NCBI RefSeq assembly: GCF_003148845.1
Contig: NZ_QGHA01000016.1
Span: forward strand, 1-64,000
Reading direction: 5' to 3'
Source of the DNA: Mucilaginibacter oryzae
GTDB taxonomy: Bacteria > Bacteroidota > Bacteroidia > Sphingobacteriales > Sphingobacteriaceae
Length of the DNA stretch: 64,000 bases
The position numbers and the translations under genes are program-made. The notes beneath the pieces are model-generated. The model ran no database searches. It had not been told where the DNA came from and saw only the letters and a list, made by a program, of their open reading frames with translations. This document shows positions 9,126-17,777 of the stretch, in pieces; position 1 is the stretch's first letter; each line of letters begins with the position of its first letter.

Positions 9126-9277
9126 AGGGCACTGGTTTTCGGTTTGATATTCACAGCGGGACCGGAATATCGTCTCCGGCTACTCGCACGGATACCGTCT
9201 GTACGGGAAAATGTTGTACCTTTAAAACATACTTTTTTGCCGCGGACTCAAAACCATCCGCGCTATACCAATTAATA

Positions 9278-10006
9278 ATGAAAATACATATCTATCCTGA
9301 CTACAACACCATGTCTAAAGCGGTAGCCGACCTGGTGGTTACCCTCGTAAAACAAAAACCCAACGCGCTGATCTGTTTCCCTTCCGGCGAATCTCCTACC
9401 GGGATGTTCGATTACCTGGTACAATATGTTAGCCTTGGCCAGGTTGGTTTTAGCCAAACCAATTTTGTTGGCCTCGACGAATGGGTTGGCTTAAGCAAAG
9501 AGAACGACGGCAGCTGCACACATTACCTCGAAAAGCACTTTTTTAAACCCTTAAATATATCTTCTGCCAAGGTTAAATTTTTTGACGCCACCGCTGCCAA
9601 CCTGGATGCCGAGTGCGCCGCGATGAATGAGCATATTGAAAAACACGGCGGCCTTGATATGATGATAGTAGGCGTAGGCCTGAACGGGCATATTGGCTTA
9701 AACGAACCCGGGGCCGATTTCCATTCGTACGCGCACCACTCGCCGCTGGCCCAAATTACTATTGATGTAGCACAGAAATATTTCACCAACGATACCGCTG
9801 TGTTAACCGAGGGGATCACCTTGGGTTTGCGTCATCTTGCGGAATCGGCCGTGCCGGTGCTGATTGCAGGCGGCGCAAAAAAAGCAGCGATCATAGCCGA
9901 AGCCCTGGAAGGCGTGGTGACCAATGATGTACCGGCCTCGATATTTAAAACGCTGCCCAACGCGCAGGTGTTTTTAGATAATGCGGCTGCATCAAAGCTT
10001 AATTAA
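9278..10006 (+). CDS. nagB: Glucosamine-6-phosphate deaminase
   Basis: The enzyme converts glucosamine 6-phosphate to fructose 6-phosphate and ammonia, joining amino-sugar breakdown to glycolysis. The 242-residue protein shows the phosphate-binding FPSGESPTGMFDYL near residue 37, the catalytic Asp region VGLDEWVGL near 68, and the His-containing GVGLNGHIGLNEPG near 136, which is the NagB/SugarP-isomerase signature. It resembles 6-phosphogluconolactonase at fold level, but the LNGHIGLNEPG motif favours deaminase. No nagA or nag regulator is adjacent. Confidence 0.9.
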   Translation: MKIHIYPDYNTMSKAVADLVVTLVKQKPNALICFPSGESPTGMFDYLVQYVSLGQVGFSQTNFVGLDEWVGLSKENDGSCTHYLEKHFFKPLNISSAKVKFFDATAANLDAECAAMNEHIEKHGGLDMMIVGVGLNGHIGLNEPGADFHSYAHHSPLAQITIDVAQKYFTNDTAVLTEGITLGLRHLAESAVPVLIAGGAKKAAIIAEALEGVVTNDVPASIFKTLPNAQVFLDNAAASKLN

Positions 10007-10047
10007 AACCTAATTGCTGTTTGATAGTTAATTATCCATAACCAATT

Positions 10048-11769
10048 ATGCTGATGCCGGATCAACCTGAAAATAAAGCCGAACAGCTTACGTATGATGC
10101 CATTGTAATAGGCTCGGGCATTAGTGGCGGCTGGGCTGCCAAAGAGCTTTGCGAACAAGGGCTGAAAACGCTGGTACTGGAACGTGGCCGTGATGTGCAG
10201 CACATCAAGGATTATCCGACCGCTACCATGGATCCCTGGGAATTTAAACACCGCGGCCAGGTGACCAAAGCTATTTTGGATGAAAATCCGCTGATCAGCA
10301 AGGCGGCAGGTTACGGCGAGGATAATAGCCACTTTTTTGTAAAGGATAAAGATCATCCTTATATCCAGGAAAAACCGTTCGATTGGATCAGGGGCTACCA
10401 GGTTGGCGGTAAATCGCTGATCTGGGGGAGGGCCTGCCAGCGCTGGAGCAAGTATGAGTTTGAAAACCCCGCCCGCTTTGGTTATGGTATAGAATGGCCT
10501 ATTGGTTATGATGATGTAGCGCCCTGGTACTCGCATGTGGAAAAATTTATCGGCGTTTGCGGAAATAAAGACGGAATAGAAGCTATGCCCGATGGCGAGT
10601 TTTTACCCCCCTTTGAGATGAATGCCGTGCAGGAACATATCAGCAAAAAAATAAAAGAAAACTATCCCGACCGCCATTTGGTACATGCCCGCTGGGCACA
10701 TATCACCCAGCCCGAACAGATCCACATCGATCAGGGCAGGGTGAAATGTATGGCCCGGAACCTTTGCATGCGGGGCTGTCCCTTCGGCGGGTATTTCAGT
10801 TCGGTAAGTTCAACATTGCCCTGGGCTAAAAAAACGGGTAACCTAACGGTAAGGCCGTTTTCGGTAGTACACTCCATTATTTATGATGAAAAACTGGGTA
10901 AGGCAAGCGGGGTAAAGGTTATTGATACGAATACCAAACAGGAGATTGTTTTTAAAGCGAAAGTTATTTTTATGAACGCCTCAGCCTTAAACACCAATCT
11001 GATCCTGCTTAATTCAACCTCCCGTCGTTTCCCGAATGGTTTGGGGAATGATAACGGATTGCTGGGCAAATACATTGCCTTTCAAAATTACCGCGCCTCT
11101 GTTAGCGCCGATATTGATGGCTTTTTAGACAGATACTATTTCGGGCGCAACCCTACAGAACTGATCCTTGCCAATTACCGCAACCTGCACCGGCAGGAAA
11201 CCGATTACAAGGGTGGCTTTACCACGTTTATGGGCGCATATAGAAATCAACACCGGGATGAAAGCGACAGTGGTGAAGTGGGAGGCGCTTATAAAGATTC
11301 GCTTACCGAACCGGGGAGCTGGAGCGCGTACATGTACCTGCAGGGTGAAACGATCCCGAAGGAAAGTAACCATGTGCGGTTGAGCAAAGATCAGAAAGAC
11401 CAATGGGGTATACCTTTGCTCATCACATCGGTTGAGTATGATGATAACGACGAGCGTATGATTAAGGATTTTTTAACCCAAACAGCGGAGATGTTTGAAA
11501 AGGCGGGCTGCAAAAATATCCGCAAACACGAAAACAAACAGGCCCCGGGATTAGATATTCATGAAATGGGAGGCGTACGCATGGGTAAAGACCCGGAAAC
11601 ATCATTGCTTAACAAATGGAACCAGCTGCATTTATGTAAAAATGTTTTTGTTACCGACGGGGCCTGTATGACAACTACAGGCAACCAAAGCCCGTCGATA
11701 TTATACATGGCCCTTACCGCCCGCGCCGCTACTTACGCGGTTAACGAAATAAAGAAAGGTAACTTATAA
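10048..11769 (+). CDS. GMC-family FAD oxidoreductase
   Basis: This is a glucose-methanol-choline family flavoprotein of 573 residues. The dinucleotide fold is AIVIGSGISGGWAAKELCEQG near residue 20, and the C-terminal GMC region includes DIHEMGGVRMGKDP and TDGACMTTTGNQSPSILYMA, with the family Asn. The Cys-rich stretch CMARNLCMRGCPFGGYF resembles the subgroup related to gluconate 2-dehydrogenase and glucoside 3-dehydrogenase. No signal peptide, small subunit or cytochrome is encoded nearby. The DUF1080 lipoprotein gene starts 30 bases downstream. That pairing suggests oxidation of a sugar or glycoside at C3 followed by cleavage, which is inference. Confidence 0.88.
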   Translation: MLMPDQPENKAEQLTYDAIVIGSGISGGWAAKELCEQGLKTLVLERGRDVQHIKDYPTATMDPWEFKHRGQVTKAILDENPLISKAAGYGEDNSHFFVKDKDHPYIQEKPFDWIRGYQVGGKSLIWGRACQRWSKYEFENPARFGYGIEWPIGYDDVAPWYSHVEKFIGVCGNKDGIEAMPDGEFLPPFEMNAVQEHISKKIKENYPDRHLVHARWAHITQPEQIHIDQGRVKCMARNLCMRGCPFGGYFSSVSSTLPWAKKTGNLTVRPFSVVHSIIYDEKLGKASGVKVIDTNTKQEIVFKAKVIFMNASALNTNLILLNSTSRRFPNGLGNDNGLLGKYIAFQNYRASVSADIDGFLDRYYFGRNPTELILANYRNLHRQETDYKGGFTTFMGAYRNQHRDESDSGEVGGAYKDSLTEPGSWSAYMYLQGETIPKESNHVRLSKDQKDQWGIPLLITSVEYDDNDERMIKDFLTQTAEMFEKAGCKNIRKHENKQAPGLDIHEMGGVRMGKDPETSLLNKWNQLHLCKNVFVTDGACMTTTGNQSPSILYMALTARAATYAVNEIKKGNL

Positions 11770-11799
11770 TACTGCTTACAAACTAAACAGATAACCAAA

Positions 11800-12549
11800 A
11801 TGAATAAACCACTTTTAGCACTGCTTGCAGGCGGCATAGCCCTGAGCGCCTGCAAGTCATCCACCCATAAAAATTACAATAAGGAGGATACTACAGCTGC
11901 AGCTACCGCCGCCAAAGATACCGGCTTTACGCCCTTGTTTGATGGCAAAACCACCAGGGGCTGGCATGCTTACGGCAAAGCGGTTGCGGGCGCGGCCTGG
12001 AAAGCAGAAGATGGCGTACTGCATCTTGATGCCTCGCAAAAAGGCGACTGGCAAAGTAAAAACGGCGGCGACATGGTAAGCGATGAAGAATACACCAACT
12101 TTGATCTGAAACTGGAGTGGAAAATCTCGAAAGGGGGTAACAGCGGCATCTTGTTTTTGGTTAAGGAGGATACCGCCAAATATAAATACAGCTACTATAC
12201 CGGTCCCGAATGCCAGGTGGTTGATAATAAAGAGAATGCTGATGGCAAGCTGATTAAACACCGGGCCGGCGATCTGTATGACCTGATCTCGATATCGAAA
12301 GAAGTAGTGAAGCCGGCTGGCGAATGGAACCAGGTAGAGATTGTGTGCAACAATGGCAAGCTTGATTTTACCATTAATGGTGAACAGGTGCTCTCAACCA
12401 CGCTTTGGGATGATAACTGGAAAAAACTGGTAGCAGGTAGCAAATTTAAAGAATGGCCCGATTTCGGCACGTTCAAAACAGGTCACATCGTGCTGCAGGA
12501 TCATGGCGCTGATGTGTGGTATAGGAATATTGAGATGAAGAAGCTATAA
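11800..12549 (+). CDS. DUF1080 (3-keto-disaccharide hydrolase-like) lipoprotein
   Basis: The N terminus is a lipoprotein signal with the lipobox ALSAC (Cys18), so the protein should be anchored in the periplasm or outer membrane. From about residue 45 it matches the concanavalin-like DUF1080 fold: FTPLFDGKTTRGWHAYG, FDLKLEWKISKGGNSGILF, and the C-terminal HIVLQDHGADVWYRNIEMK. Several DUF1080 proteins are now known to cleave 3-keto-glycosides. The GMC oxidoreductase directly upstream could make the 3-keto substrate, although that protein lacks a visible export signal, so the two may act in different compartments or the partnership may be wrong. Confidence 0.87.
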   Translation: MNKPLLALLAGGIALSACKSSTHKNYNKEDTTAAATAAKDTGFTPLFDGKTTRGWHAYGKAVAGAAWKAEDGVLHLDASQKGDWQSKNGGDMVSDEEYTNFDLKLEWKISKGGNSGILFLVKEDTAKYKYSYYTGPECQVVDNKENADGKLIKHRAGDLYDLISISKEVVKPAGEWNQVEIVCNNGKLDFTINGEQVLSTTLWDDNWKKLVAGSKFKEWPDFGTFKTGHIVLQDHGADVWYRNIEMKKL

Positions 12550-12569
12550 GGGCTAAAGGAATTTGTTCT

Positions 12570-12676
12570 TGCGCTCTCGTTTATAATATTCTTGCGCTCG
12601 TTTAAAACGAGCGCTTAACATGGTTTGGCGTTTGCAACGCCATCCGCGTTCTTATACTTGTTTAAGCGAGCGCAGG
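12570..12676. repeat. REP-like palindrome cluster between convergent genes
   Basis: The near-perfect palindrome GCGCTCGTTTAAAACGAGCG begins at 12594 and extends to 12614. It is preceded by a related half (TTGCGCTCTCGTTT, 12569-12582) and followed by TGGCGTTTGCAACGCCA, a second small hairpin, and by GTTTAAGCGAGCGC near 12660-12673. The block fills the gap between the convergent DUF1080 and pgpA genes and may serve as a bidirectional terminator. The sequence style is that of REP elements. Confidence 0.6.
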
Positions 12677-12679
12677 ATT

Positions 12680-13144
12680 TTATTTCCCAAACTTCATCCA
12701 CAAAAAATACCCTGCCCAAAGCAGGATGTTTGAATAAACACCTGCCAGCACATCGTCCATCATTACACCTAAGCCGCCACCCAGGTCTTCCATTTTGCGT
12801 ATGCCAAGCGGCTTCACAATATCAAAAAAGCGGAACAGCACCAAACCAGCCAGCAGAAAATATAAATTGGCCGGGATAAAAAGCATTGCTATCAGCATGC
12901 CTGCCACCTCGTCGATCACTACGCGCGAACTGTCTTCGCCCCACTCCGGTTCAACTTTGTTGCCTACATACACGCCAAGCGCTGTTATAAAAATGGTAAT
13001 AGCGAATAGGTACCAGGGGTTTTGCAGCGCCGGGCTTTGCCAAAGCAGCCAGATCAACCCGCAGGTTACAATAGCCGCGTAGGTGCCGCCGCCTTTTAAA
13101 AAGCCGATTCCGAATATAGAGGCTATGGTTTTGTTTAAGAACAT
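12680..13144 (-). CDS. pgpA: Phosphatidylglycerophosphatase A
   Basis: PgpA dephosphorylates phosphatidylglycerophosphate to phosphatidylglycerol at the inner membrane. The 154-residue protein has the family pattern: SIFGIGFLKGGGTYAAIVTC at the N terminus, DEVAGMLIAM (the conserved acidic metal/substrate motif) in the middle, and RFFDIVKPLGIRKMEDLGGGLGVMMDDVLAGVYSN. I chose the ATG at 13144; longer frames to 13171 or 13237 run into a dispersed repeat (13166-13320) and do not look like the family. It follows the Ter operon on the same strand after 225 bases, so co-transcription is possible but not shown. Confidence 0.9.
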   Translation of the reverse strand: MFLNKTIASIFGIGFLKGGGTYAAIVTCGLIWLLWQSPALQNPWYLFAITIFITALGVYVGNKVEPEWGEDSSRVVIDEVAGMLIAMLFIPANLYFLLAGLVLFRFFDIVKPLGIRKMEDLGGGLGVMMDDVLAGVYSNILLWAGYFLWMKFGK

Positions 13145-13165
13145 GGTATAATTAATAAAACGAAT

Positions 13166-13320
13166 TGTCATTTCGACGAAGCGGTAATGGCCTTGCGCAA
13201 AAGGGTGAGGAGAAATCTTGTACATCCTTCTGCGCAATTTGTATTGCCTGCAAGCATGGCGTATAAGATTTCTCTTTCGCCCCGGTGCGCTTTCCTACCC
13301 ACAGCTCTATCGAAATGACA
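13166..13320. repeat. Dispersed stem-loop repeat, GTCATTTCGA type
   Basis: The outer arms are TGTCATTTCGA (13166-13176) and TCGAAATGACA (13310-13320), a perfect 11-base inverted repeat. Inner arms GAGAAATCTTGTA and TATAAGATTTCTC also pair, so the whole 155 bases can fold as one long structure. Elements of this type are scattered through many Bacteroidota genomes. Here it separates terC from pgpA and lies immediately upstream of the pgpA start. Confidence 0.8.
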
Positions 13321-13369
13321 TTTTTCGTAAGTGTTTTTAACTGCAAACAGCCCAACTGCCTGATTTGAA

Positions 13370-14191
13370 CTACTGTTTATCCAAAACATCCTCTGCCGCT
13401 TCGGCAACCTCAGGCTCAATAGTATGCCTTTTGGGGAAGTTGAATAGCATAGAGGTTATTACCGGGATAATAAATATAGCTACGGTAAATACCGATGTAA
13501 ATATATCGGCGCTTTCGCCTTCCATCAATTTGGAGAAGCCTGCTTCCGGGTAAAAATGTACATATAACGAAGATGCCAGTTTAATGCCCAGTACGCCGAT
13601 TACAATGAACGCTACGGTTTCAAGGAAAGTGAATTTTTCCATCAGCTTAACAAAGGCCTGCGCTACAAAACGCATAGCCAGGATGCCGATGAACACGCCG
13701 ATATAGATGAGCATTTTATGATCGGTAAAAGCAACAGCGGCAAAAACGTTATCGATAGAGAAGGCGAGGTCCATTAATTCAACCAGCGCTATTGTGGCCC
13801 AGAGCTGCCCGATCACACCAACGGTTGATTTATACAGCCAGTTTTGGGTTTTATCAACAGCTTCATCTTCGCCGCCGCCGTTGGCTTCCTGTATTTTGCC
13901 TTTAAAATAGTTAAAGCAAAGGTAAATAAGGTATAAACCGCCAAGGGGTTTTAACCACCAGACAGATACCAGCCATGCCGCTAAAAACAGGCAAACGCCG
14001 CGCAATACATAAGCGCCGATAATTCCATAGCGCAGCGCTTTTTTACGCTGATGCGGAGGCAGATCGAGCACCATGGTAGCCAGTACGGCGGCATTATCTA
14101 CCGAGAGCAAACTCTCAATAACTATCAGGTTTAAAATGATCAGAACGCCGGCCTTCAGGTCGGGGCCAAGCAGGTAGTGTAAAAACTCCAT
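13370..14191 (-). CDS. terC: TerC-family integral membrane protein
   Basis: The 273 residues form about seven to eight membrane segments. The two internally repeated TerC signatures are visible as IVIESLLSVDNAAVLA (near residue 23) and ELMDLAFSIDNVFAAVA (near residue 137), with acidic residues inside the membrane suited to metal binding. TerC proteins are linked to tellurite resistance, and more recently to Mn efflux and metal loading of exported proteins. It is the last clear Ter gene of the minus-strand cluster, 10 bases after the helical protein gene, and is the probable membrane hub of the system. Confidence 0.9.
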   Translation of the reverse strand: MEFLHYLLGPDLKAGVLIILNLIVIESLLSVDNAAVLATMVLDLPPHQRKKALRYGIIGAYVLRGVCLFLAAWLVSVWWLKPLGGLYLIYLCFNYFKGKIQEANGGGEDEAVDKTQNWLYKSTVGVIGQLWATIALVELMDLAFSIDNVFAAVAFTDHKMLIYIGVFIGILAMRFVAQAFVKLMEKFTFLETVAFIVIGVLGIKLASSLYVHFYPEAGFSKLMEGESADIFTSVFTVAIFIIPVITSMLFNFPKRHTIEPEVAEAAEDVLDKQ

Positions 14192-14201
14192 AAAAAATTA
14201 T

Positions 14202-15164
14202 TTATATGATATCGGTGTTAAGCATTGATTTTAATATGTTGGCCTGTACGTCAATTTCGCTGATATTTTGCAGAAAATTGATATCGTTTAGCTTTTTATA
14301 GTTTTCGGCAAGCAGGCTTTTAATTTCGGCAGGCATTTGTGTTTTCATAGCTGTTACATCGCTTTGCAGTTTGTTGGTCTTGTTCTGTAGTTCGTGCATC
14401 AGCCGCTCTTTGCGCGATAAGTTATTGGAGCGGTCGATGCCATCCAGCTTATCTACATCGCAAAATAGGAATAAATTATTGGCGGGTGAAAATAAAAAGT
14501 GCCTGTCCTCATCCAACAACCGGTAAACTTCGAGTACCAGGTTACCCGCCTTTAAACCGCAATAAAATTCGGAGCGGAAGGCATATTTATTTAAGATGCC
14601 CATCAATTTACGCTGAATAGTGGCGTAGGTGTTATGATAGGTGTCGTTATAATTGTAATTAATGAGCTCGGTATAAAGTTCCGGATTGATATTGAAAAAG
14701 AAATCGGGCGCATAACGCAGGCTAAAAGCATTGATGTTTTTAGAAAAAGGATAATCGGCCGAGTTATCTGAAAGTACCTGGTAAAGCTTCCGTAACGACA
14801 GGTTAATTTTTAAAGCCTGCCGCTGCTGGTCAATCTTATAGCTTTGTTCGCTCAGTTGGTTATCCTCCATCTTATCGATCATCTCGCGGGTAAGCTCAAT
14901 TTCATCAAAAACCAAACTTACATTGGCTTCATTATTCTTTTTGATCTTCCGTAGCAGATCGACCAGGCTGGCCGTAAATTGCAGGTGAAAAAGCTCGAGT
15001 TTATTGATATCCAGCTCGGGGTTGGTTTCAAAAAGCTTGTGGATAACCTGGGTACGCAGGTAAATCTTGTAAATAAGTTCATCCTCGAAAAAAACCGAAA
15101 GCAGCTGAAGCTTGCTCAGCATCCTGTTCGATTCGTTAAGAATATTTAACCTGTTTTCATCCAT
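14202..15164 (-). CDS. Unrecognised helical protein inside the Ter operon
   Basis: I do not recognise this 320-residue protein. It has no signal peptide or membrane segment, is rich in Leu, Asn, Lys and Glu, and appears almost wholly helical, with likely coiled coils at the N terminus (ESNRMLSKLQLLSVFFEDEL) and C terminus (RKERLMHELQNKTNKLQSDV). It lies between telA and terC, 10 bases before terC. That placement suggests a cytoplasmic partner of TelA or TerC. The start MDENRLNIL was chosen over a longer frame to 15218 that begins beside a repeat. Confidence 0.7.
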   Translation of the reverse strand: MDENRLNILNESNRMLSKLQLLSVFFEDELIYKIYLRTQVIHKLFETNPELDINKLELFHLQFTASLVDLLRKIKKNNEANVSLVFDEIELTREMIDKMEDNQLSEQSYKIDQQRQALKINLSLRKLYQVLSDNSADYPFSKNINAFSLRYAPDFFFNINPELYTELINYNYNDTYHNTYATIQRKLMGILNKYAFRSEFYCGLKAGNLVLEVYRLLDEDRHFLFSPANNLFLFCDVDKLDGIDRSNNLSRKERLMHELQNKTNKLQSDVTAMKTQMPAEIKSLLAENYKKLNDINFLQNISEIDVQANILKSMLNTDII

Positions 15165-15212
15165 CAACGTGCAGCACCCAAACTTGGTAGATGTAAAAAT
15201 ACAAAATTGTAG

Positions 15213-15304
15213 CCTCACCCCAAACCCCTCTCCAAAGGAGAGGGGCTTAGAAGGCCCCTCGTTGTTTTTTTAAGCCTTCCCCCTATGGGGAGGGTTGGGA
15301 GTGG
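15213..15304. repeat. Dispersed stem-loop repeat, CCCCTCTCC type
   Basis: An inner perfect hairpin, CCCCTCTCC-AAA-GGAGAGGGG, is followed by a second one, CCTTCCCCCTATGGGGAGG. The outer CTCACCCCAAAC and GGTTGGGAGTGG arms pair imperfectly. It fills the gap between telA and the helical protein gene, within what otherwise looks like one operon. A related element lies at the end of gmk (40062-40162). Confidence 0.7.
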
Positions 15305-15305
15305 T

Positions 15306-16475
15306 TTAACTTACATTCGTAACCGTTTTCTTCAATTCTGTTTCCAGGTTTTGAAGCTCGGTATTCAGTGTGCGGCGGTTGGCGGTGCCTTCGTCGTGGA
15401 TGCGTTTCACCTCGGTAAGGGTTTCAATGAGCGATGCTGTGGTACGTTTAAGCGTATCCAGCGATACTACCGTTTTTTCATTTTCGCGGGCCACGTCAAT
15501 GCTGTTTTGTTTCAGCATTTCGGCATTTTTTTGCAAAATGGTGTTGGTGGTATCCGAGATCTTTTTCTGCATCTCCACGTTTTCCTTTTGGCGGTGCAGG
15601 GCAACGGCAATGGTTAACTGGTTTTTCCAGACAGGGATAGTGGTAGATACTATAGACTGTGCTTTTTCGGCAATGGTAGTGTTATTGTTCTGTACCACGC
15701 GGATCTGCGCCAGCGATTGCAGCATTATGAAGCGGACTACTTTTAAATCGGCCAGGCGTTTATCAAGGCGGGTAACAAAATCGCGCAGGTCGGCAATTTC
15801 ATAATCCTGGTAGCCCGATGGGTTGCCTTCCATCACGGCCAGCTTTTCGTTAAGCTCGTTGTACTTGATCTGCCCGGCAATAATCAGGTCTTCCATTTGC
15901 TTAATGTAGGTAACATTGCTATCAAACATGGTTTGCAGCGAGCTGTTATCCTTCAGCGAGTTTACACGGCCGGCCTTAATCTTGTTGGTGATCTTATCAA
16001 TGTTGTTCACCACGGTATCATACTTCTGGAAAAGCTTTTTGGTATCAACCACCAGCTTTTTCATAAAAGGGATATGCGATATGAATGAGGTGAACGCGTT
16101 TTGGTTCAGTTCGTCAACATCAATATAATTCAGCTCGGTAAGCAGGTCATTGATCAAACCGCCAACCTCGCCCGAGTTATAGGTACGTACCGATGTGAGG
16201 AAGTTGTTACTGTATTTCTCCATCGAACCCTGCAGCTCAACACCATAGTTCAGTATCGAGTTAACATCGGCGGGATTGATATCCTTGCCCATGTCATTAT
16301 ATTTTTGCAGGTCTTGCGTAGGTATAGCCTCAAGGTTTACGTTGCCTTGCTTATCTACCTTCATGGGCACATTGCTGCCCTGTGGAGCTGCAGCCGCCGG
16401 TACATCCAGGCTGGTTGGCGTAATTAGCGGCGGTATATTTAAGTTTAGTTCATCATTATTTGGTGCACTTTCCAT
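15306..16475 (-). CDS. telA: Toxic anion resistance protein TelA
   Basis: The 389-residue cytoplasmic protein belongs to the TelA/KlaA family. After a Pro/Ala-rich disordered N terminus of about 40 residues it is almost entirely helical, with recognisable family stretches such as NAFTSFISHIPFMKKLV, YDLRDFV-like IADLRDFVTRLDKRLADLKVVRF and TIPVWKNQLTIAVALHRQKE. TelA proteins accompany TerC and TerD in stress operons and are thought to scaffold membrane-associated complexes; the biochemical role is not established. It lies 128 bases after a terD paralogue on the same strand, and that gap shows no clear terminator. Confidence 0.9.
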   Translation of the reverse strand: MESAPNNDELNLNIPPLITPTSLDVPAAAAPQGSNVPMKVDKQGNVNLEAIPTQDLQKYNDMGKDINPADVNSILNYGVELQGSMEKYSNNFLTSVRTYNSGEVGGLINDLLTELNYIDVDELNQNAFTSFISHIPFMKKLVVDTKKLFQKYDTVVNNIDKITNKIKAGRVNSLKDNSSLQTMFDSNVTYIKQMEDLIIAGQIKYNELNEKLAVMEGNPSGYQDYEIADLRDFVTRLDKRLADLKVVRFIMLQSLAQIRVVQNNNTTIAEKAQSIVSTTIPVWKNQLTIAVALHRQKENVEMQKKISDTTNTILQKNAEMLKQNSIDVARENEKTVVSLDTLKRTTASLIETLTEVKRIHDEGTANRRTLNTELQNLETELKKTVTNVS

Positions 16476-16603
16476 AATCTTATTTTTAATTATTTAGTGG
16501 TAAGGGCTACTAAGTTTTGGTTAGCAGTCTGTTTAAGTATATATGAAACAATTCATGTTGAAAGCCATCCGACTTAATACTCAAGACTAATGACTTTAAA
16601 CTT

Positions 16604-17218
16604 CTACAAATAAGTCGCCGTTACGGTTTTAACAGTTTCTTCCAGCTTGCGGTCGCGGGTTGGCTCGCCAATGGCATTAAATTTCCATTCGCCGTTCTTT
16701 TTGTAAAATACGCCCATCACCATCGATACATGGCCTGCAAAATCTTTGCTGTGCGCTATATCATAAGTAGCGAACACTTCGTTAACCCTGGTGGGTGTGC
16801 CTTCGTAAATGCGGATGGAGGCAAACGGAATGGTACCAAAATCCTGCCCGCGGAAACTATTCAATACAAAGGCTACATAGGTTACTGTGGGGCTTAACGT
16901 TGCAAAATCAACAGTAATCACCTCGTTGTCGCGGCCATCGTTACCGGCCATATCCCCGGTCAAATCGTCGCCGCTGTGTTTTACAGCACGATCTTTTGAT
17001 TGCAGGTGGCCGAAGTAAACTACATCAATAAGTTTCTTGCCTTCATCATATAATATACAGCTGGCATCAAGGTCAACCGCTTCCTTAGTGGCGCCTAAAC
17101 CAAAAAAACCTTTTTTTTCGATAGCGCCCCAGTTTATACCCACGCACACATTTTGCAGTTTACTTCCATTGCTTTTTTCAAGGCTGATGCGTTGCCCTTT
17201 TTGAAGATTGATTGCCAT
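16604..17218 (-). CDS. TerD-family calcium-binding stress protein (paralogue 4)
   Basis: TerD proteins bind calcium through paired acidic motifs and occur in tellurite, phage and general stress operons. This 204-residue copy starts MAINLQKGQRISLEK and shows VGINWG, the acidic strand EAVDLDASCILYD, and the loop HSGDDLTGDMAGNDGRDNE. It differs from its neighbours by a short Gly-rich insert (KKGFFGLGATKEA) and by replacement of the usual HEA-RRQNFG segment with NSFRGQDFGTI. It starts four bases after the end of the preceding terD gene, so the two are translated as a unit. Confidence 0.9.
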   Translation of the reverse strand: MAINLQKGQRISLEKSNGSKLQNVCVGINWGAIEKKGFFGLGATKEAVDLDASCILYDEGKKLIDVVYFGHLQSKDRAVKHSGDDLTGDMAGNDGRDNEVITVDFATLSPTVTYVAFVLNSFRGQDFGTIPFASIRIYEGTPTRVNEVFATYDIAHSKDFAGHVSMVMGVFYKKNGEWKFNAIGEPTRDRKLEETVKTVTATYL

Positions 17219-17222
17219 GTTA

Positions 17223-17777
17223 TTAATTGTATTTGGTTAGATAATCCTGCAGGCCGCCTTTCATGCCTACCCCTACAGCTTCAAACTTCCAGTTGTTATC
17301 TTTTTTGTAGATCCGGCCAAACTCAACAGCGGTTTCTATCGAAAAATCTTCTTCCAGTTCGTATTTAAGCAGATCGGTACCGGTAGCCGAATCAAAAATG
17401 CGCACGAACGAGTTGCGCACCTGCCCAAAATTCTGGCGGCGGCTTTCAGCTTCGTGAATAGTTACCACGATGCAGATTTCGGTAACACGCGGGTCGATCT
17501 TCGACAGGTCGACAATAATCTGCTCATCATCGCCATCACCTGCACCGGTAAGGTTGTCGCCGGTATGTTCAACCGCGCCATCCGGAGATTTGGGGTTGTT
17601 ATAGAAAACGAAAAACTCGTCGGCCAATATTTTTTTGTTATCACCCATGATGAATACCGAAGCGTCAAGATCAAACGCCGAACCGGTAGATGAATTATTG
17701 GTGTCCCAGCCAAGGCCTACAGTAAATTTGGGAGCGTTGATGGCCTCCCGCTGGCCTTTTTGCAAGTTAATTGCCAT
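17223..17777 (-). CDS. TerD-family calcium-binding stress protein (paralogue 3)
   Basis: This 184-residue copy is close to canonical TerD: MAINLQKGQREAI, TVGLGWDTN, AFDLDASVFIMG, and the calcium loop HTGDNLTGAGDGDDEQI, then VTIHEAESRRQNFGQVRNSF. The last segment and SIETAVEFGRIYKKDNNWKFEAVG are shared with paralogue 1, so those two are the closest pair. Its start overlaps the end of the phosphoribosyltransferase gene by 11 bases, which is direct evidence that the biosynthetic-looking genes and the TerD genes belong to one operon. Confidence 0.93.
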   Translation of the reverse strand: MAINLQKGQREAINAPKFTVGLGWDTNNSSTGSAFDLDASVFIMGDNKKILADEFFVFYNNPKSPDGAVEHTGDNLTGAGDGDDEQIIVDLSKIDPRVTEICIVVTIHEAESRRQNFGQVRNSFVRIFDSATGTDLLKYELEEDFSIETAVEFGRIYKKDNNWKFEAVGVGMKGGLQDYLTKYN

